Positions 8,200-17,650 are shown, numbered from the stretch's first letter. The stretch: DNA of 64,000 bases from Methylobacterium brachythecii (GCF_014196345.1 NZ_JACIDN010000007.1:124001-188000); one strand, 5' to 3'. The notes: generated from the letters alone by a model not told the origin. Numbers and translations are program-made.

Positions 8200-8973
8200 C
8201 GGCGGGTCGATCGCTTCCTCAAGCCACCGTAACGCCTGCTCGACATCAGGCACCGAGGGCACGTCCGGGACATCCGGTCGCCGTACGACGATGACCGGAA
8301 GGCCGAGTTCGCGGGCGGCCGCGATCTTGGCGTAGGTCGCCGAGCCTCCCGAATTCTTGGTGACGAGCACGTCGGTGCGCGCCTCCTGCAGAAACACGAT
8401 CTCGTCGGCCACGGCGAATGGGCCGCGGGCCGAGATCTCCGTCAGCCGCGGTAGGGAAACGGCGTCTCCGACCGGCTCGATCGTCCGCGCGAGATAATCG
8501 TGCTGCGGGGCGGCGGCGAAGGCGGCGAGCTCCTGGCGGCCGATGGTGAGACAGACCCGGCGCGGCGCGGAGCCGATCGCGGCGGCCGCCTGATCCATGG
8601 TCTCGATCTCGATCCAGTTATCGCCCTCGACGCGCTCCCAAGCCGGGCGGCGGATGGCCAGCAGCGAAACACCGGCTCGGGCGCAAGCCGCTGCGGCGTT
8701 CCGCGAGATCCGGGCAGCGAACGGATGTGTTGCGTCGATCACGCGCGCGATGCAGTGCTCGGCCATCCAGGCCGCAAGCCCTTCCACCCCGCCGAAGCCA
8801 CCGATCCGCGTCGGGACACCAGCAGGCGCCGGCCGTGCCGTACGCCCTGCGAGCGACAGGGTGACCGCGAAACGGGCGGACGAGGCCAAGGCTCGCACCA
8901 GCGCGGAGGCCTCCGTCGTCCCACCTAAGATGAGGACAGGCAGGCCGCCTGCCTTGTCCGCCCTCGCATCCAT
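8155..8973 (-). CDS. cobK: precorrin-6A reductase CobK
   Basis: This enzyme uses NADPH to reduce precorrin-6A to precorrin-6B. It has 272 residues, slightly longer than usual. The dinucleotide fold appears as LILGGTTEASALVRAL near residue 14. DATHPFAARISRNAAAAC and LVTKNSGGSATYAKIAAA are the family blocks. The natural protein seems to end near RPDVPDVPSVPDVEQALRWLEEAI. The last residues (SLQAQRSNPEPTH) are read out of the palindromic repeat, which provides the stop. It is transcribed toward cobJ and probably has its own promoter in the 47-nt gap before dinB. Confidence 0.94.
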   Translation of the reverse strand: MDARADKAGGLPVLILGGTTEASALVRALASSARFAVTLSLAGRTARPAPAGVPTRIGGFGGVEGLAAWMAEHCIARVIDATHPFAARISRNAAAACARAGVSLLAIRRPAWERVEGDNWIEIETMDQAAAAIGSAPRRVCLTIGRQELAAFAAAPQHDYLARTIEPVGDAVSLPRLTEISARGPFAVADEIVFLQEARTDVLVTKNSGGSATYAKIAAARELGLPVIVVRRPDVPDVPSVPDVEQALRWLEEAIDPPSSLQAQRSNPEPTH

Positions 8974-9020
8974 TCGTACACCTTGCCTCTGCCGAGACCG
9001 GCGAGCCCCGAGCGGCCCCC

Positions 9021-10322
9021 GTGACCCCGTTCTGCCGCGACTGCCTGACCGACCAGCCGTCCGGCGCCGCGCGATGCCGGTCCTGCGGCTCGCCGCGGCT
9101 GCTGATGCATCCGGCGCGCGATCGGCTCGCCATTGCCCATGTCGATTGCGACGCTTTCTACGCCACCATCGAGAAGCGCGATAATCCCGAGCTGCGCGAT
9201 CGACCAGTAATCATCGGCGGGGGCAAGCGCGGCGTGGTCTCGACGGCCTGCTACCTCGCCCGGATCTCTGGCGTGCATTCGGCCATGCCAATGTTCAAGG
9301 CGCTCAAGCTCTGCCCGGACGCCACGGTGATCAAGCCGAACATGGAGAAATACGTCGGCGTCGGCCGGCAGGTCAGGGCGATGATGTTCGACCTGACCCC
9401 GATGGTCGAGCCGGTCTCGATCGACGAGGCTTTTCTGGATCTCTCCGGCACCGAGCGTCTGCACGGCGCGAGCCCGGCTCTTTCATTGGCCCGCTTTGCC
9501 AAGCGCGTGGAGGACGAGGTCGGCATCACCATCTCGGTCGGGCTCTCGGCCAACAAGTTCCTGGCGAAGATCGCGAGCGATCTCGACAAGCCGCGCGGCT
9601 TCTCGATCATCTCCGCCGAGGAGGCCGTCGAGTTTCTCGGCCCGCGCTCGGTCGGCATCCTTCCCGGTATCGGCGCCTCTGCGCGGGAGCGGCTGGCAGG
9701 GGCCGGTGTGCGCGTCGTCTCCGACTTGCTCCGCGCCGATCCGAAGCGCCTGCATGCGGCGCTCGGCCGTGACGCCGACCGGCTGGTGGCACTCGCCCGT
9801 GGTGAGGATCGCCGCGTCGTGAAGACGACCCGCGAGGCCAAGAGCGTGTCGTCCGAGACCACCTTTTCGGCAGACCTCTCCCGGTTCGAGGAGTTGCGGC
9901 CGATCCTATGGCGGCTCTGCGAGCGCGTATCATCGCGCCTGAAGAAGGCCGAACTTGCAGCCGGCAGCGTCACCCTCAAGCTGAAGGATCGCAGCTTTCG
10001 CCTGCGCACGCGCACCCGCGGCTGCCTCGGCCCGACGCAGCTCGCGGACCAGCTCTTCCGACAGGGAGAGGCGATGCTGCGCGAGGCCTGCGACGGCACC
10101 GCCTTCCGCCTCATCGGCATCGGCGGCGGTGATCTCTGCGCCGCGATCCATGCCGATCGTGGAGACCTCGCCGACGGTAGCGTGGCGGCGACCGCCAAGC
10201 GTGAGGCCGCGCTCGACCGGGTGCGCGAAAAATTCGGGGCGGCGGCGATCCAGCGCGGCCTGACGTTCCAGCCGACCGAGGCCGCGCCGAAGCCCGAGGC
10301 CGCGCGCTTCAGGCGGCCGTGA
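9021..10322 (+). CDS. dinB: Y-family DNA polymerase IV (DinB) with N-terminal zinc ribbon
   Basis: This is an error-prone translesion polymerase. Catalytic acidic residues are visible: D42 and D44 in VDCDAFYATIEKRDNP, and D135/E136 in SIDEAFLD. The thumb helix-hairpin-helix segment (SVGILPGIGASARERL) and the little-finger domain follow. The 433-residue protein has an extra N-terminal module with cysteines 5, 8, 19 and 22 (CxxC-x10-CxxC) before the palm, suggesting bound zinc. The start is a GTG; beginning at a later methionine would lose the cysteines. No LexA site was identified upstream. Confidence 0.94.
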   Translation: MTPFCRDCLTDQPSGAARCRSCGSPRLLMHPARDRLAIAHVDCDAFYATIEKRDNPELRDRPVIIGGGKRGVVSTACYLARISGVHSAMPMFKALKLCPDATVIKPNMEKYVGVGRQVRAMMFDLTPMVEPVSIDEAFLDLSGTERLHGASPALSLARFAKRVEDEVGITISVGLSANKFLAKIASDLDKPRGFSIISAEEAVEFLGPRSVGILPGIGASARERLAGAGVRVVSDLLRADPKRLHAALGRDADRLVALARGEDRRVVKTTREAKSVSSETTFSADLSRFEELRPILWRLCERVSSRLKKAELAAGSVTLKLKDRSFRLRTRTRGCLGPTQLADQLFRQGEAMLREACDGTAFRLIGIGGGDLCAAIHADRGDLADGSVAATAKREAALDRVREKFGAAAIQRGLTFQPTEAAPKPEAARFRRP

Positions 10323-10504
10323 AGCGTCGGCCGCGTTCCGAGAGGCGACGATGACCGCCGCCTTCAGCAGCTCGATCAAGTTGACTGATCTCGCAGCTCA
10401 CAACCGCAGATTATATATCGCGACAACTGCGTTAACCGCAGTCAATCACAATCATTAACCCAGCGATGCGATGATGATGATTGCAACGCTGGGGAGCGAT
10501 AGCT
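10323..10504. other. intergenic region with small palindrome
   Basis: There is no gene. It holds an A/T-rich stretch and a short inverted repeat, ACTGCG-TTAAC-CGCAGT, at 10426-10442 in front of the PilZ gene. That is a plausible operator or promoter area, but no regulator can be named. Confidence 0.4.
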
Positions 10505-10756
10505 GTGATCGAAGAACGCCGAGAGTTTCCGAGACAAGATCTGTTCAAGTTCGGATTTGCAGTCGTTCAGGAATCCTCGACGACATATACCTGCATGACG
10601 CTCAACATCACGGAGCGCGGCGCGAAGATAGAGGTCGAGGACTCTACGAAACTACCAGACCACTTTTTGTTGGCTGCGAGAGAAGATGAGACGCCGAGAC
10701 CATGCCGTGTTCTTTGGCGGATCGGGCCGAAGATGGGTGTCGTCTTCACGGATTGA
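10505..10756 (+). CDS. PilZ domain protein (putative c-di-GMP receptor)
   Basis: This is a single-domain protein of 83 residues. The N-terminal arginine cluster ERREFPRQ fits the RxxxR half of the PilZ c-di-GMP site. NITERGAKIE fits the (D/N)xSxxG half with S replaced by T. CRVLWRIGPKMGVVF is the closing beta segment. I chose GTG at 10505 because GGGGAG lies about 9 nt upstream and the protein then starts at the conserved IEERREF. A TTG 24 nt earlier is possible. A GGDEF-EAL gene is next door on the other strand, so a shared c-di-GMP theme is likely but unproven. Confidence 0.8.
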   Translation: MIEERREFPRQDLFKFGFAVVQESSTTYTCMTLNITERGAKIEVEDSTKLPDHFLLAAREDETPRPCRVLWRIGPKMGVVFTD

Positions 10757-10929
10757 GTTGACGTCCACGAAGTCTCGGAGACGGAGACGAACCGGGAGCG
10801 CATCGAAGCCCCATCCAGATCGGGAGGGCCGCCGAGGCTGCTGCCGGAAGACACATGGCGAGCGCTCAGGCGTAGGCGGCTACGGCCTCCGCTTCCCCGA
10901 CCGCGAAACACCAGAGCCGCCTAGCTCTC

Positions 10930-13074
10930 CTAACCCGCGACGGACATCCCGGATTCAATGGCGCGGCGTCCCAGTTCTTCGACGAAGCCCGTCACGCGCG
11001 AGGCTGGCAGCGGCTTGCTGAAGAGGTAGCCCTGGACCTGGGTGCAGCCTTCCCGGCAGACGCTCTCGAACTGCTCTTCGGTCTCGACACCCTCCGCCGT
11101 GATCGTCGCTCCGGTGCGCTCGCCGAGGCCGACGATCGCCCGCACGATCGCCGCCGTCTCCTCGTTGCCGATGTCGCGGATGAAGCTGCGATCGATCTTG
11201 ATCTTGTCGAAGGGGAACCGGCGCAGGTAGCTCAGGCTGGAATATCCGGTTCCGAAGTCGTCGAGGGCGATGCGCACGCCCAGGTCGCGCAGCCGGTGCA
11301 GGCTGGCGACGACGCTCTCGGCATCGCTCATCAGCACGCTCTCGGTGATTTCGAGTTCGAGCCGGTCCGCTGGCAGTCCCGACGCGGAGAGAGCGTCCCG
11401 AACGACCTGCTCGAGGCCGGGCTGAGTGAACTGGACCGCCGAAACGTTGACGGCAACCCGCAGATCGCCTGGCCAAGAGGCGGCCTCACGGCAGGCCTCG
11501 TGCAGGGCCCAGGTACCGAGCGCCACGATCAGCCCGGTCTCCTCGGCCAACGGAATGAATTCGGCCGGCGGAATGGCGCCGCGCAGGGGGTGTGTCCAGC
11601 GCATCAGCGCCTCGAACGCACTCACCGTCCGGCTCGCCGCATCGACGATCGGCTGGTAATGCAGCAGGAACCCGCTGCGCAGGACCGCCTCGCGCAGGTC
11701 GAGTTCGAGCAACGTTCGCTCCGAGGCCTCGGAGCCCATGCCGTCGTCGTAGAAGAAGAACGTGTTCCGCCCGGCTTTCTTGGCCCGGTAGAGCGCGATG
11801 TCGGCATGCCGGAAGAGCTGATCGCCACTGGCCGAGGCTCCCGGTCCGAGCGCGACGCCCAAGCTGACGCCGATACTCGCGGAATGCCCGCACAGGTCGA
11901 CCGGCTCACCCACGACCTCGATGATGCGATGGGCAGCGGCCCTGACGGATCGCGGATCGTCCGTCTGACTGAGGATGATCGCAAACTCGTCGCCGCCGAG
12001 CCTGGCGACCGTGTCGACGTCGCGCAGCACGGAGGTCAGCCGTCGCGCGATGACGCGGAGCAGCTCGTCGCCGGCCGGATGGCCGAGGCTGTCGTTGACC
12101 GTCTTGAAGCGATCGAGGTCGCAGGCGAGGATGGCGAAGCCGCCGCCCTGCTGGCGCACGGTGGCCAACTCCTCGTCGAGACGCTCCCGGAACAGGGCGC
12201 GGTTCGGCAAGCCGGTCAGCGCGTCGTGCGTCGCCATGTGGGCGATCTTCAGCTCGGCTTCCTTGCGGCGCGTGATGTCGATGTGGGTGCCGACGACGCG
12301 CAGCGCCTGGCCGTTCTGGTCGCGGGAGACGACCTTGCCGCGCGCCAGCGTCCAGGCGTAGTCGCCGTTCTTTCGCCTCAGGCGATACTCGCACTCGTAA
12401 GCCGGTGTGGATCCGTTTAGGTGATCGAGGAAGAGCCGGCGTGAGCGCTCGGCATCGTCGCGATGAACGAGGTCGTGCCAAGTGTTGATGTGCGGGACGA
12501 TCTCGCTCGCCCGGTAGCCGAGCATGTCGAACCAGTGGCTCGACAGTTCGATCTCTCCCGTCGTGAGATCGAGATCCCAGAGGCCGTCGCTGCCGCTGTC
12601 GAGCGCCAGCGACAGGCGTTCCTCGCTCAGGCGGAGCGCGTCCTCGGTCGCCTTTCGCGCGGACACGTCCCGGAGCGCCGCGACGTAGCCGGTCGGTTGC
12701 CCGCGGGGATCACGGGTGAGTTTGAACGAGGCTTCGACCCAGACCCAGTGGCCCTTCTTATGCCGATAGCGCTGCACCGCCAGCGCATCCTCGATCCTGC
12801 CTTGCGCGAGGTCGTCGAGAATGAGCTGGAACGCCTTCGTCTCGCTCGGATGCACGGTCGCGAGTGGATGCGTGCCGATGAGTTCGTCGACCTCGTAGCC
12901 GAGGACCGTCTTGATGGCGGGCGAGATGTAGCGGCGCCGGACGGACAGGTCCAACCAGATGACGACATCCGTCGTGTTGTCGGCCAACAGTTTGTAGAGC
13001 TGTTCGGTCGCCCGACCGGCGGGAGCCCGCCCCGGGTCGGTTGAATGTCTTTTGGCAAGAGCCGCACGCATCAT
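10930..13074 (-). CDS. PAS-PAS-GGDEF-EAL signalling protein
   Basis: This 714-residue soluble protein makes and/or degrades c-di-GMP. Two PAS/PAC sensor modules (about residues 25-145 and 150-275) precede a GGDEF domain with an intact active site (RLGGDEFAII). The C-terminal EAL domain retains EALMRW, DDFGTGYSSLSYL, KIDRSFI and TAEGVE, so both activities may be present. No membrane segment is seen, so the input is cytoplasmic. The start has two adjacent ATG codons. It lies back to back with no operon partner and faces the PilZ gene. Confidence 0.92.
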   Translation of the reverse strand: MMRAALAKRHSTDPGRAPAGRATEQLYKLLADNTTDVVIWLDLSVRRRYISPAIKTVLGYEVDELIGTHPLATVHPSETKAFQLILDDLAQGRIEDALAVQRYRHKKGHWVWVEASFKLTRDPRGQPTGYVAALRDVSARKATEDALRLSEERLSLALDSGSDGLWDLDLTTGEIELSSHWFDMLGYRASEIVPHINTWHDLVHRDDAERSRRLFLDHLNGSTPAYECEYRLRRKNGDYAWTLARGKVVSRDQNGQALRVVGTHIDITRRKEAELKIAHMATHDALTGLPNRALFRERLDEELATVRQQGGGFAILACDLDRFKTVNDSLGHPAGDELLRVIARRLTSVLRDVDTVARLGGDEFAIILSQTDDPRSVRAAAHRIIEVVGEPVDLCGHSASIGVSLGVALGPGASASGDQLFRHADIALYRAKKAGRNTFFFYDDGMGSEASERTLLELDLREAVLRSGFLLHYQPIVDAASRTVSAFEALMRWTHPLRGAIPPAEFIPLAEETGLIVALGTWALHEACREAASWPGDLRVAVNVSAVQFTQPGLEQVVRDALSASGLPADRLELEITESVLMSDAESVVASLHRLRDLGVRIALDDFGTGYSSLSYLRRFPFDKIKIDRSFIRDIGNEETAAIVRAIVGLGERTGATITAEGVETEEQFESVCREGCTQVQGYLFSKPLPASRVTGFVEELGRRAIESGMSVAG

Positions 13075-13328
13075 GATGGCGTCGTCGATGTCCCCTTCGA
13101 CGCGCCTGGAGACACGTCTCGCCGCTCAACCTGGAAGCAACGAGGCGAACAACTGGTTCCTCACCGAGGGCCAGACACAGTGAATCTTGGAAATTAGATT
13201 TTCGCGATCACTTTCAGCGCTCCGATCAATGCTTGGCATCGCAGTCGAGACATTGGCGTACGACCAAGGTTGCGCACGATCATCCTTGGACCGAGGCGGA
13301 ACGCTCCAGCGATCTGCCTTCGCCGTCG

Positions 13329-13805
13329 TCAGCCGGCCGCCGCCCTCTCCAGGGCGGCCACGTCGAGCTTGACCATCGTCGTCATCGCCGTGAAGGCGCG
13401 GTTGGCGACGGCGGGGTCAGGATCGGCCAGCAGACGCACCATAATCTCGGGAACGATCTGCCACGGCACACCCCAGCGGTCGCGCAGCCAGCCGCAAGCG
13501 ATCTCCGATCCGCCATTCGCGGTGAGCGCGCCCCAGAGCCGGTCGACCTCCGCCTGATCCTTGCAGGTGACGGAGATCGAGGCGGCCGTGCCGTAATCGG
13601 CACGGTTGCCGCCGTTCAGCCCCTGGTAGCTCTGCCCGGCGAGATTGAAGAGGACGAGGATGACGTCGCCGGCCTCGCCGGCAGGCCACTGCGCCGGCGA
13701 GCGCTGCACGTGGTCGACGGCCGAGCCCGGGATCAGCGAGGTGTAGAAGCGGGCGGCCTCCTCTGCGTCGCGCTCGAACCAGAGGCAGGTACTGACCTTC
13801 GACAT
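13329..13805 (-). CDS. VOC/glyoxalase-fold protein of the PhnB / 3-demethylubiquinone-methyltransferase-like group
   Basis: This 158-residue protein has the PhnB-type VOC layout: the N-terminal STCLWFERDAEEAARFYTSL, then GQSYQGLNGG, then CGWLRDRWGVPWQIVP. The family name is historic and true methyltransferase activity is doubtful, so the substrate is unknown. I chose the ATG at 13805, which is preceded by GGGAG and starts at the conserved MSKVSTCLWF. The upstream extension of 28 codons has no family similarity. Confidence 0.85.
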   Translation of the reverse strand: MSKVSTCLWFERDAEEAARFYTSLIPGSAVDHVQRSPAQWPAGEAGDVILVLFNLAGQSYQGLNGGNRADYGTAASISVTCKDQAEVDRLWGALTANGGSEIACGWLRDRWGVPWQIVPEIMVRLLADPDPAVANRAFTAMTTMVKLDVAALERAAAG

Positions 13806-13945
13806 TGCGGGCGTCTCCCTCGAATCGTTTCTTGGCGTGCCGAAACGATGCCTGCTTCTGCCAGGGGACGACAGCCGAAGGCCGCACACTTGTTCAGCGC
13901 GCGGCCTTCAAAGGGTCAGACGTTACAGGGAGGAGGCAGGGCCGC

Positions 13946-14890
13946 TCAGGCGGCCTGCATCATCGGGTTGAGCACGGCGATCAGCTCGTTCTTTACGCGC
14001 TCGGCCTGGTCGTTGGCGATCTGGCAGGTACCGGCCGCCTTGTGACCACCGCCGCCATAACCGAGGCAGACCGAGCCGACATCGACGGCCGAGCCGCGGT
14101 CGAGGATCGACTTGCCGATGGCGAAGACGGTGTTCTGCTGCTTCATGCCCCACATGACGTGGGCCGAGATATCGCACTCGGGGAACAGCGCGTAGATCAT
14201 GAAGCGGTTGCCGGCATAGATCACGTCCTCGTCGCGCAGATCGAGAACGACGAGCTTGCCGTGCGTCCGGGCGCAGCGCTGAAGCTGGGCGCGGAACAGG
14301 TCGCGGTGCGCCATGTACATCTCGACGCGCTCCTGGACGTCGGGGAGCGCGAGAACCTGCTCGACGGTGAGGTCGCGGCAATTCTCGATGAGTTGCATCA
14401 TCAGCTCGTAGTTCGAGATGCGGAAGCTACGGAAGCGGCCGAGCCCGGTGCGCGAATCCATCAGGAAGTTCATGAGGACCCAGCCCTTGGGGTCGAGGAT
14501 CTCCTCGCGGCTGAACTGCGCGGAATCCGCCTTGTCGACGGCGGCCATCAGGTCCGCGCCGATCTTCGGGAAGGCGGCCGCGCCGCCGTAATAGTCATAG
14601 ACCACGCGGGCAGCCGAGGGGGCGTTCGGGTCGATGACGTGGTTGGCGCGCATTTCGCCGCCGGCGCGCTTGGCCTCGCTCGAATGGTGATCGAAGGCCA
14701 TGTGGCAACCTGCGACGTAGGGCAGGTTCGTGATGATGTCGCGATCGGTGATCGGGACGATGCCGTCCTGCATGTCCTTGGGATGGACGAACTTGATGTC
14801 GTCGATCAGGCCGGCCTCGCGCAGCAGCATGCCGCACACGAGCCCGTCGAAATCACTGCGCGTCACCAGTCGGTAGGTCTGCTCGGACAT
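13946..14890 (-). CDS. DHH-family phosphoesterase
   Basis: This 314-residue protein belongs to the DHH superfamily of Mn-dependent phosphoesterases, which includes nano-RNases, pAp phosphatases and exopolyphosphatase-like enzymes. The motif DFDGLVCGMLL is near residue 14, the DHH signature HMAFDHHSS near 65, and a DHHA1-like C-terminus carries GYGGGGHKAAGTCQ. The start ATG has AAAGGA about 10 nt upstream. The 56 codons of open frame further upstream look non-coding. The exact substrate cannot be told from sequence. Confidence 0.88.
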   Translation of the reverse strand: MSEQTYRLVTRSDFDGLVCGMLLREAGLIDDIKFVHPKDMQDGIVPITDRDIITNLPYVAGCHMAFDHHSSEAKRAGGEMRANHVIDPNAPSAARVVYDYYGGAAAFPKIGADLMAAVDKADSAQFSREEILDPKGWVLMNFLMDSRTGLGRFRSFRISNYELMMQLIENCRDLTVEQVLALPDVQERVEMYMAHRDLFRAQLQRCARTHGKLVVLDLRDEDVIYAGNRFMIYALFPECDISAHVMWGMKQQNTVFAIGKSILDRGSAVDVGSVCLGYGGGGHKAAGTCQIANDQAERVKNELIAVLNPMMQAA

Positions 14891-15080
14891 AGAAGATCGG
14901 TCCTTTCCTGCTCTCGGAAAAGACTTTCTCGGCTCCACCTTAAAACGAAGTAAGAAGATCGGCCTGGTTCGAAAATTGGAAAACAAAACCACACCGGCGT
15001 TCCCGGCATCCGCGCGATCCGGGCGCCGCTTCTTCGATATCGCGCCGGGCGGGGCAGTCTCGGCTCTTCGCCGCCGCCCG

Positions 15081-15329
15081 TCAGTGACCCATGCACTTGT
15101 CGAAGAAGAGACGTTCCTGGCCGGGATCGGCGTGCTTGTCGTAGGCATAGTCGCGTGCCCGCGAGCGGCAGACCGCTTCGCCAGCATTGGCCGGCGTCGC
15201 GTTCGCCGCACTGGTCTGCGTCCCGTGGGAGCGGCGCGCGAGAGACGGCGAGGCCGTCGCCAGCGCGACGGCGGATGCCAGCGCGACCATCACCAGCAGC
15301 CGGAGGCAGCACAGGCGACCGCTCGTCAT
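15081..15329 (-). CDS. small secreted protein, function unknown
   Basis: The 82-residue product has a clear signal peptide (SGRLCCLRLLVMVALASAVA, cleavage probably after SPSLA) and a short mature part. That part has two cysteines (EAVCRSRARDYAYDKH and FFDKCMGH), perhaps a disulfide. No family was recognised. An in-frame ATG at 15416 would add a further hydrophobic segment, so the start is uncertain. It lies downstream of eipB on the same strand with a 259-nt gap. Confidence 0.55.
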   Translation of the reverse strand: MTSGRLCCLRLLVMVALASAVALATASPSLARRSHGTQTSAANATPANAGEAVCRSRARDYAYDKHADPGQERLFFDKCMGH

Positions 15330-15588
15330 CCCGCGCGGTGTCGACTTCGCCCAACCGAGCATCGCGATGGTAAAAGCCACGGCGAGGGCCAGCGTCCCGG
15401 AACCAAGCAGCGTCATGTCGGTGAACGTCCAGAGAAGATCGAGCGGCTCTGTCTCTGGCGGGCTTTCGTTTCTGGCCGATGTCCGAGACCGGCGTGCGAC
15501 GATAGCCTGCGCTGGGACCTCTGCATCGAGCGCCTCGCGGCGGCCCGGCCGATGGGAAGAGGCCGCCGCAGCGCAGAACGAGCGCGCG

Positions 15589-16467
15589 CTATTTCCCGCA
15601 CTCGCCTTCCGCCTTCGGATCGGCCTTGGCCATGTCGAAGCGGCTGACGGTGCCGTCGATGGCGAAGTCGCCGTAATCGAGATGGATCGCGCCGCTGACG
15701 CCATTCTCGTAGAGATCGAAGCTCAGGGTATAGACAGGCGTGCGCTCGCCCTCCCCTTGCGTGAAATAGCTGAGCGTCACCGGCCAGCGACGCATCGTGG
15801 CCATCTCGCCCTCGCGCAGAGGCTTGTCGCGGTCGGTGTTGGCGGATGCTGGCGTGGCGGCGGAGGGTCGGCCGATCACGGCCAGCGTGTCGTAGACCTT
15901 GCGTCCGTCGTCTGAGCCATCGAACACCTTCACCGCGACCGTGGTCTCGCCCTTCCGGGCCGCCTCGATCAACCTCAGCATGTGATGGCTCGGAAACAGC
16001 ACCGTGCCGTCCACCTTGAACTGGTCGCGCTTGGGCTCCTTCAGCTTGACCTTCACGCCCTCGGCGGAGGTCTCCGCTGTGCCGTCGACGTCAGGGGACG
16101 GCTGGTTGTTGAGGACAGCTCCGGTCTTGAAGCGCAGGCTCTTGCCGTCCCCGGTCTCGTAGGTGGTGTTGCGTAGATCCGAGGTGCGCTCGCCGGACTC
16201 GCCGGAGGAAAGGATCGTCACCTGCCGGGTCTGGATCGTGTAGCCCTTGCAGGCATCGCCCGCGAAATCGATGACGATCCGCCCCTGCACCGCCTCGACC
16301 GCGCGGGTTCCCTCGCTCTTGGCCAGCGACAGGTCGTAGACGGCGCGATGGTTGGCGAGCCGGATCGGCGCCTCGGCGGGCGTGGCTGGTGCGCCTTGCG
16401 CCGGCGCGGCACCGGCGGGTATCGCGGACGCGAGAAAGGCGAAGGCGGTCGCGTAGCGAAGGCGCAT
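15589..16467 (-). CDS. eipB: EipB-like periplasmic envelope-integrity protein (DUF1849)
   Basis: EipB proteins are periplasmic beta-spiral proteins needed for envelope integrity in Brucella and conserved in Hyphomicrobiales. This 292-residue protein starts with a signal peptide (MRLRYATAFAFLASAIPAGA). It has the family blocks NHRAVYDLSL and GRIVIDFAGDACKGY and ends in GECGK. Cysteines 73 and 290 occupy the positions of the conserved disulfide. The 5' end faces gcrA across a 567-nt gap. Confidence 0.88.
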   Translation of the reverse strand: MRLRYATAFAFLASAIPAGAAPAQGAPATPAEAPIRLANHRAVYDLSLAKSEGTRAVEAVQGRIVIDFAGDACKGYTIQTRQVTILSSGESGERTSDLRNTTYETGDGKSLRFKTGAVLNNQPSPDVDGTAETSAEGVKVKLKEPKRDQFKVDGTVLFPSHHMLRLIEAARKGETTVAVKVFDGSDDGRKVYDTLAVIGRPSAATPASANTDRDKPLREGEMATMRRWPVTLSYFTQGEGERTPVYTLSFDLYENGVSGAIHLDYGDFAIDGTVSRFDMAKADPKAEGECGK

Positions 16468-17034
16468 GACATCTCCCGAAGGACCAGATTTCGTGGCACC
16501 AGAGAAACCCCGATCATGGGATTTCTGGGGCCGGATCGCGGACCAGTCCGGCCCTCACATAGGTGCTTGATCGCTAACGACAAACCTGCGTTGCGCCCTG
16601 TCGAGAATACTATCCGATCGCGATTGCAAGCCCAAATTTGCGTTCACGAGCAACAAAACCCGAAAATTTCACCTTGACGCGACGCTCATTCAAACTGTCC
16701 GCAATTTCTGGAACGTCTCGAAATCTTCATTGCATCCGATGTGGATCGTCGTATCGGCTGCCTTGACGGGCGAAAGCGTATCGAAGGCTTCGTCTGCGGG
16801 CGGTTTTCGGTTGCGCATCAAGCTTTGCTGGTGGAAACCATCATCGTCCCAAACGGGGCGCTTGCGCCGGGAAGGAGCCCTCCTGTAGGGTCCATCCGTC
16901 CACCGGGAGAGGGCTCGGCGGACATCATCGACAGGTCGCCGGAACGCGCGTGGCGGGCTTGTTGCGTATCGCCAACCAACACGACTGCGCGGAGCACCGG
17001 GCCATCGATGAGCGCGACTGAATCGGAGGGGGCC
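16468..17034. other. divergent intergenic region between eipB and gcrA
   Basis: No gene is supported here, although the gcrA frame stays open upstream to 16741. It must contain the eipB promoter (minus) and the gcrA promoter (plus). The 16600-16740 part is A/T-rich. One GANTC site (GAATC, 17020-17024) lies immediately before the gcrA ribosome binding site. Confidence 0.5.
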
Positions 17035-17574
17035 ATGGTGGAAGCGATCCCGAGCTGGACGGACGAGCGCGTCGAGCTGCTCCGCCGTCTATGGGAGGAC
17101 GGCCTGAGCGCGAGCCAGATTGCGGCGCAGCTCGGCGGCGTGACCCGCAACGCGGTCATCGGCAAGGTGCACCGCCTCGGCCTCGCCGGCCGTGTGAAGC
17201 CGAACGGCGCCGGCCAAGTCACCGGCCGCAAGAAGGTGGAAACGGAGTCCGAGGCTGCCGACGCGCTCGCGAGCGAGCAGACCATTTCGGAGCCCCCTGC
17301 GGTGATCTCGCATCGTCCCGCTCCTTCATTCCCGATCACGCCGCCGGCCGCGGCCAAGGAGCCGAACGGACTCGCCGTCTCGGAGCGGGTCACCATCATG
17401 GATCTGCGGGAGTCGATGTGCCGTTGGCCGCTCGGCGACCCGACGTCGCCGGACTTTCGCTTCTGCGGCGGCCGGGCCATCACCGGCCTGCCCTATTGCA
17501 CCCAGCACGCCCAGATCGCCTACCAGCCTGCCGCCGAGCGCAAGCGCGATCGCCGCGTCGCCGGCATCCGCTGA
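17035..17574 (+). CDS. gcrA: cell-cycle regulator GcrA
   Basis: GcrA is a sigma70-associated transcription factor of alphaproteobacteria that activates promoters carrying CcrM-methylated GANTC sites. The N-terminal DNA-binding helices are clear (WTDERVELLRRLWEDGLSAS, then TRNAVIGKVHRLGLAGR). A variable linker leads to the conserved cysteine-rich C-terminus (CRWPLGDPTSPDFRFCGG and GLPYCTQHAQIAYQP). I chose ATG 17035, giving 179 residues, because GGAGGGGG precedes it by 5 nt and GcrA proteins start just before WTDERV. A longer open frame upstream has no family similarity. Confidence 0.95.
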   Translation: MVEAIPSWTDERVELLRRLWEDGLSASQIAAQLGGVTRNAVIGKVHRLGLAGRVKPNGAGQVTGRKKVETESEAADALASEQTISEPPAVISHRPAPSFPITPPAAAKEPNGLAVSERVTIMDLRESMCRWPLGDPTSPDFRFCGGRAITGLPYCTQHAQIAYQPAAERKRDRRVAGIR

Positions 17575-17605
17575 TTTTTTGAACTGCCCGGCGCTGCGGC
17601 GCCGG

Positions 17606-17643
17606 CTCGAAGCCGTGGGGTCACGATCCGACGGCTTTTTCTT
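17606..17643 (+). terminator. possible gcrA terminator
   Basis: An AGCCGT...ACGGCT stem with a long loop is followed by TTTTTCTT, 30-70 nt past the gcrA stop. The stem is short, so this is tentative. Confidence 0.35.
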
Positions 17644-17650
17644 AGGCTCC

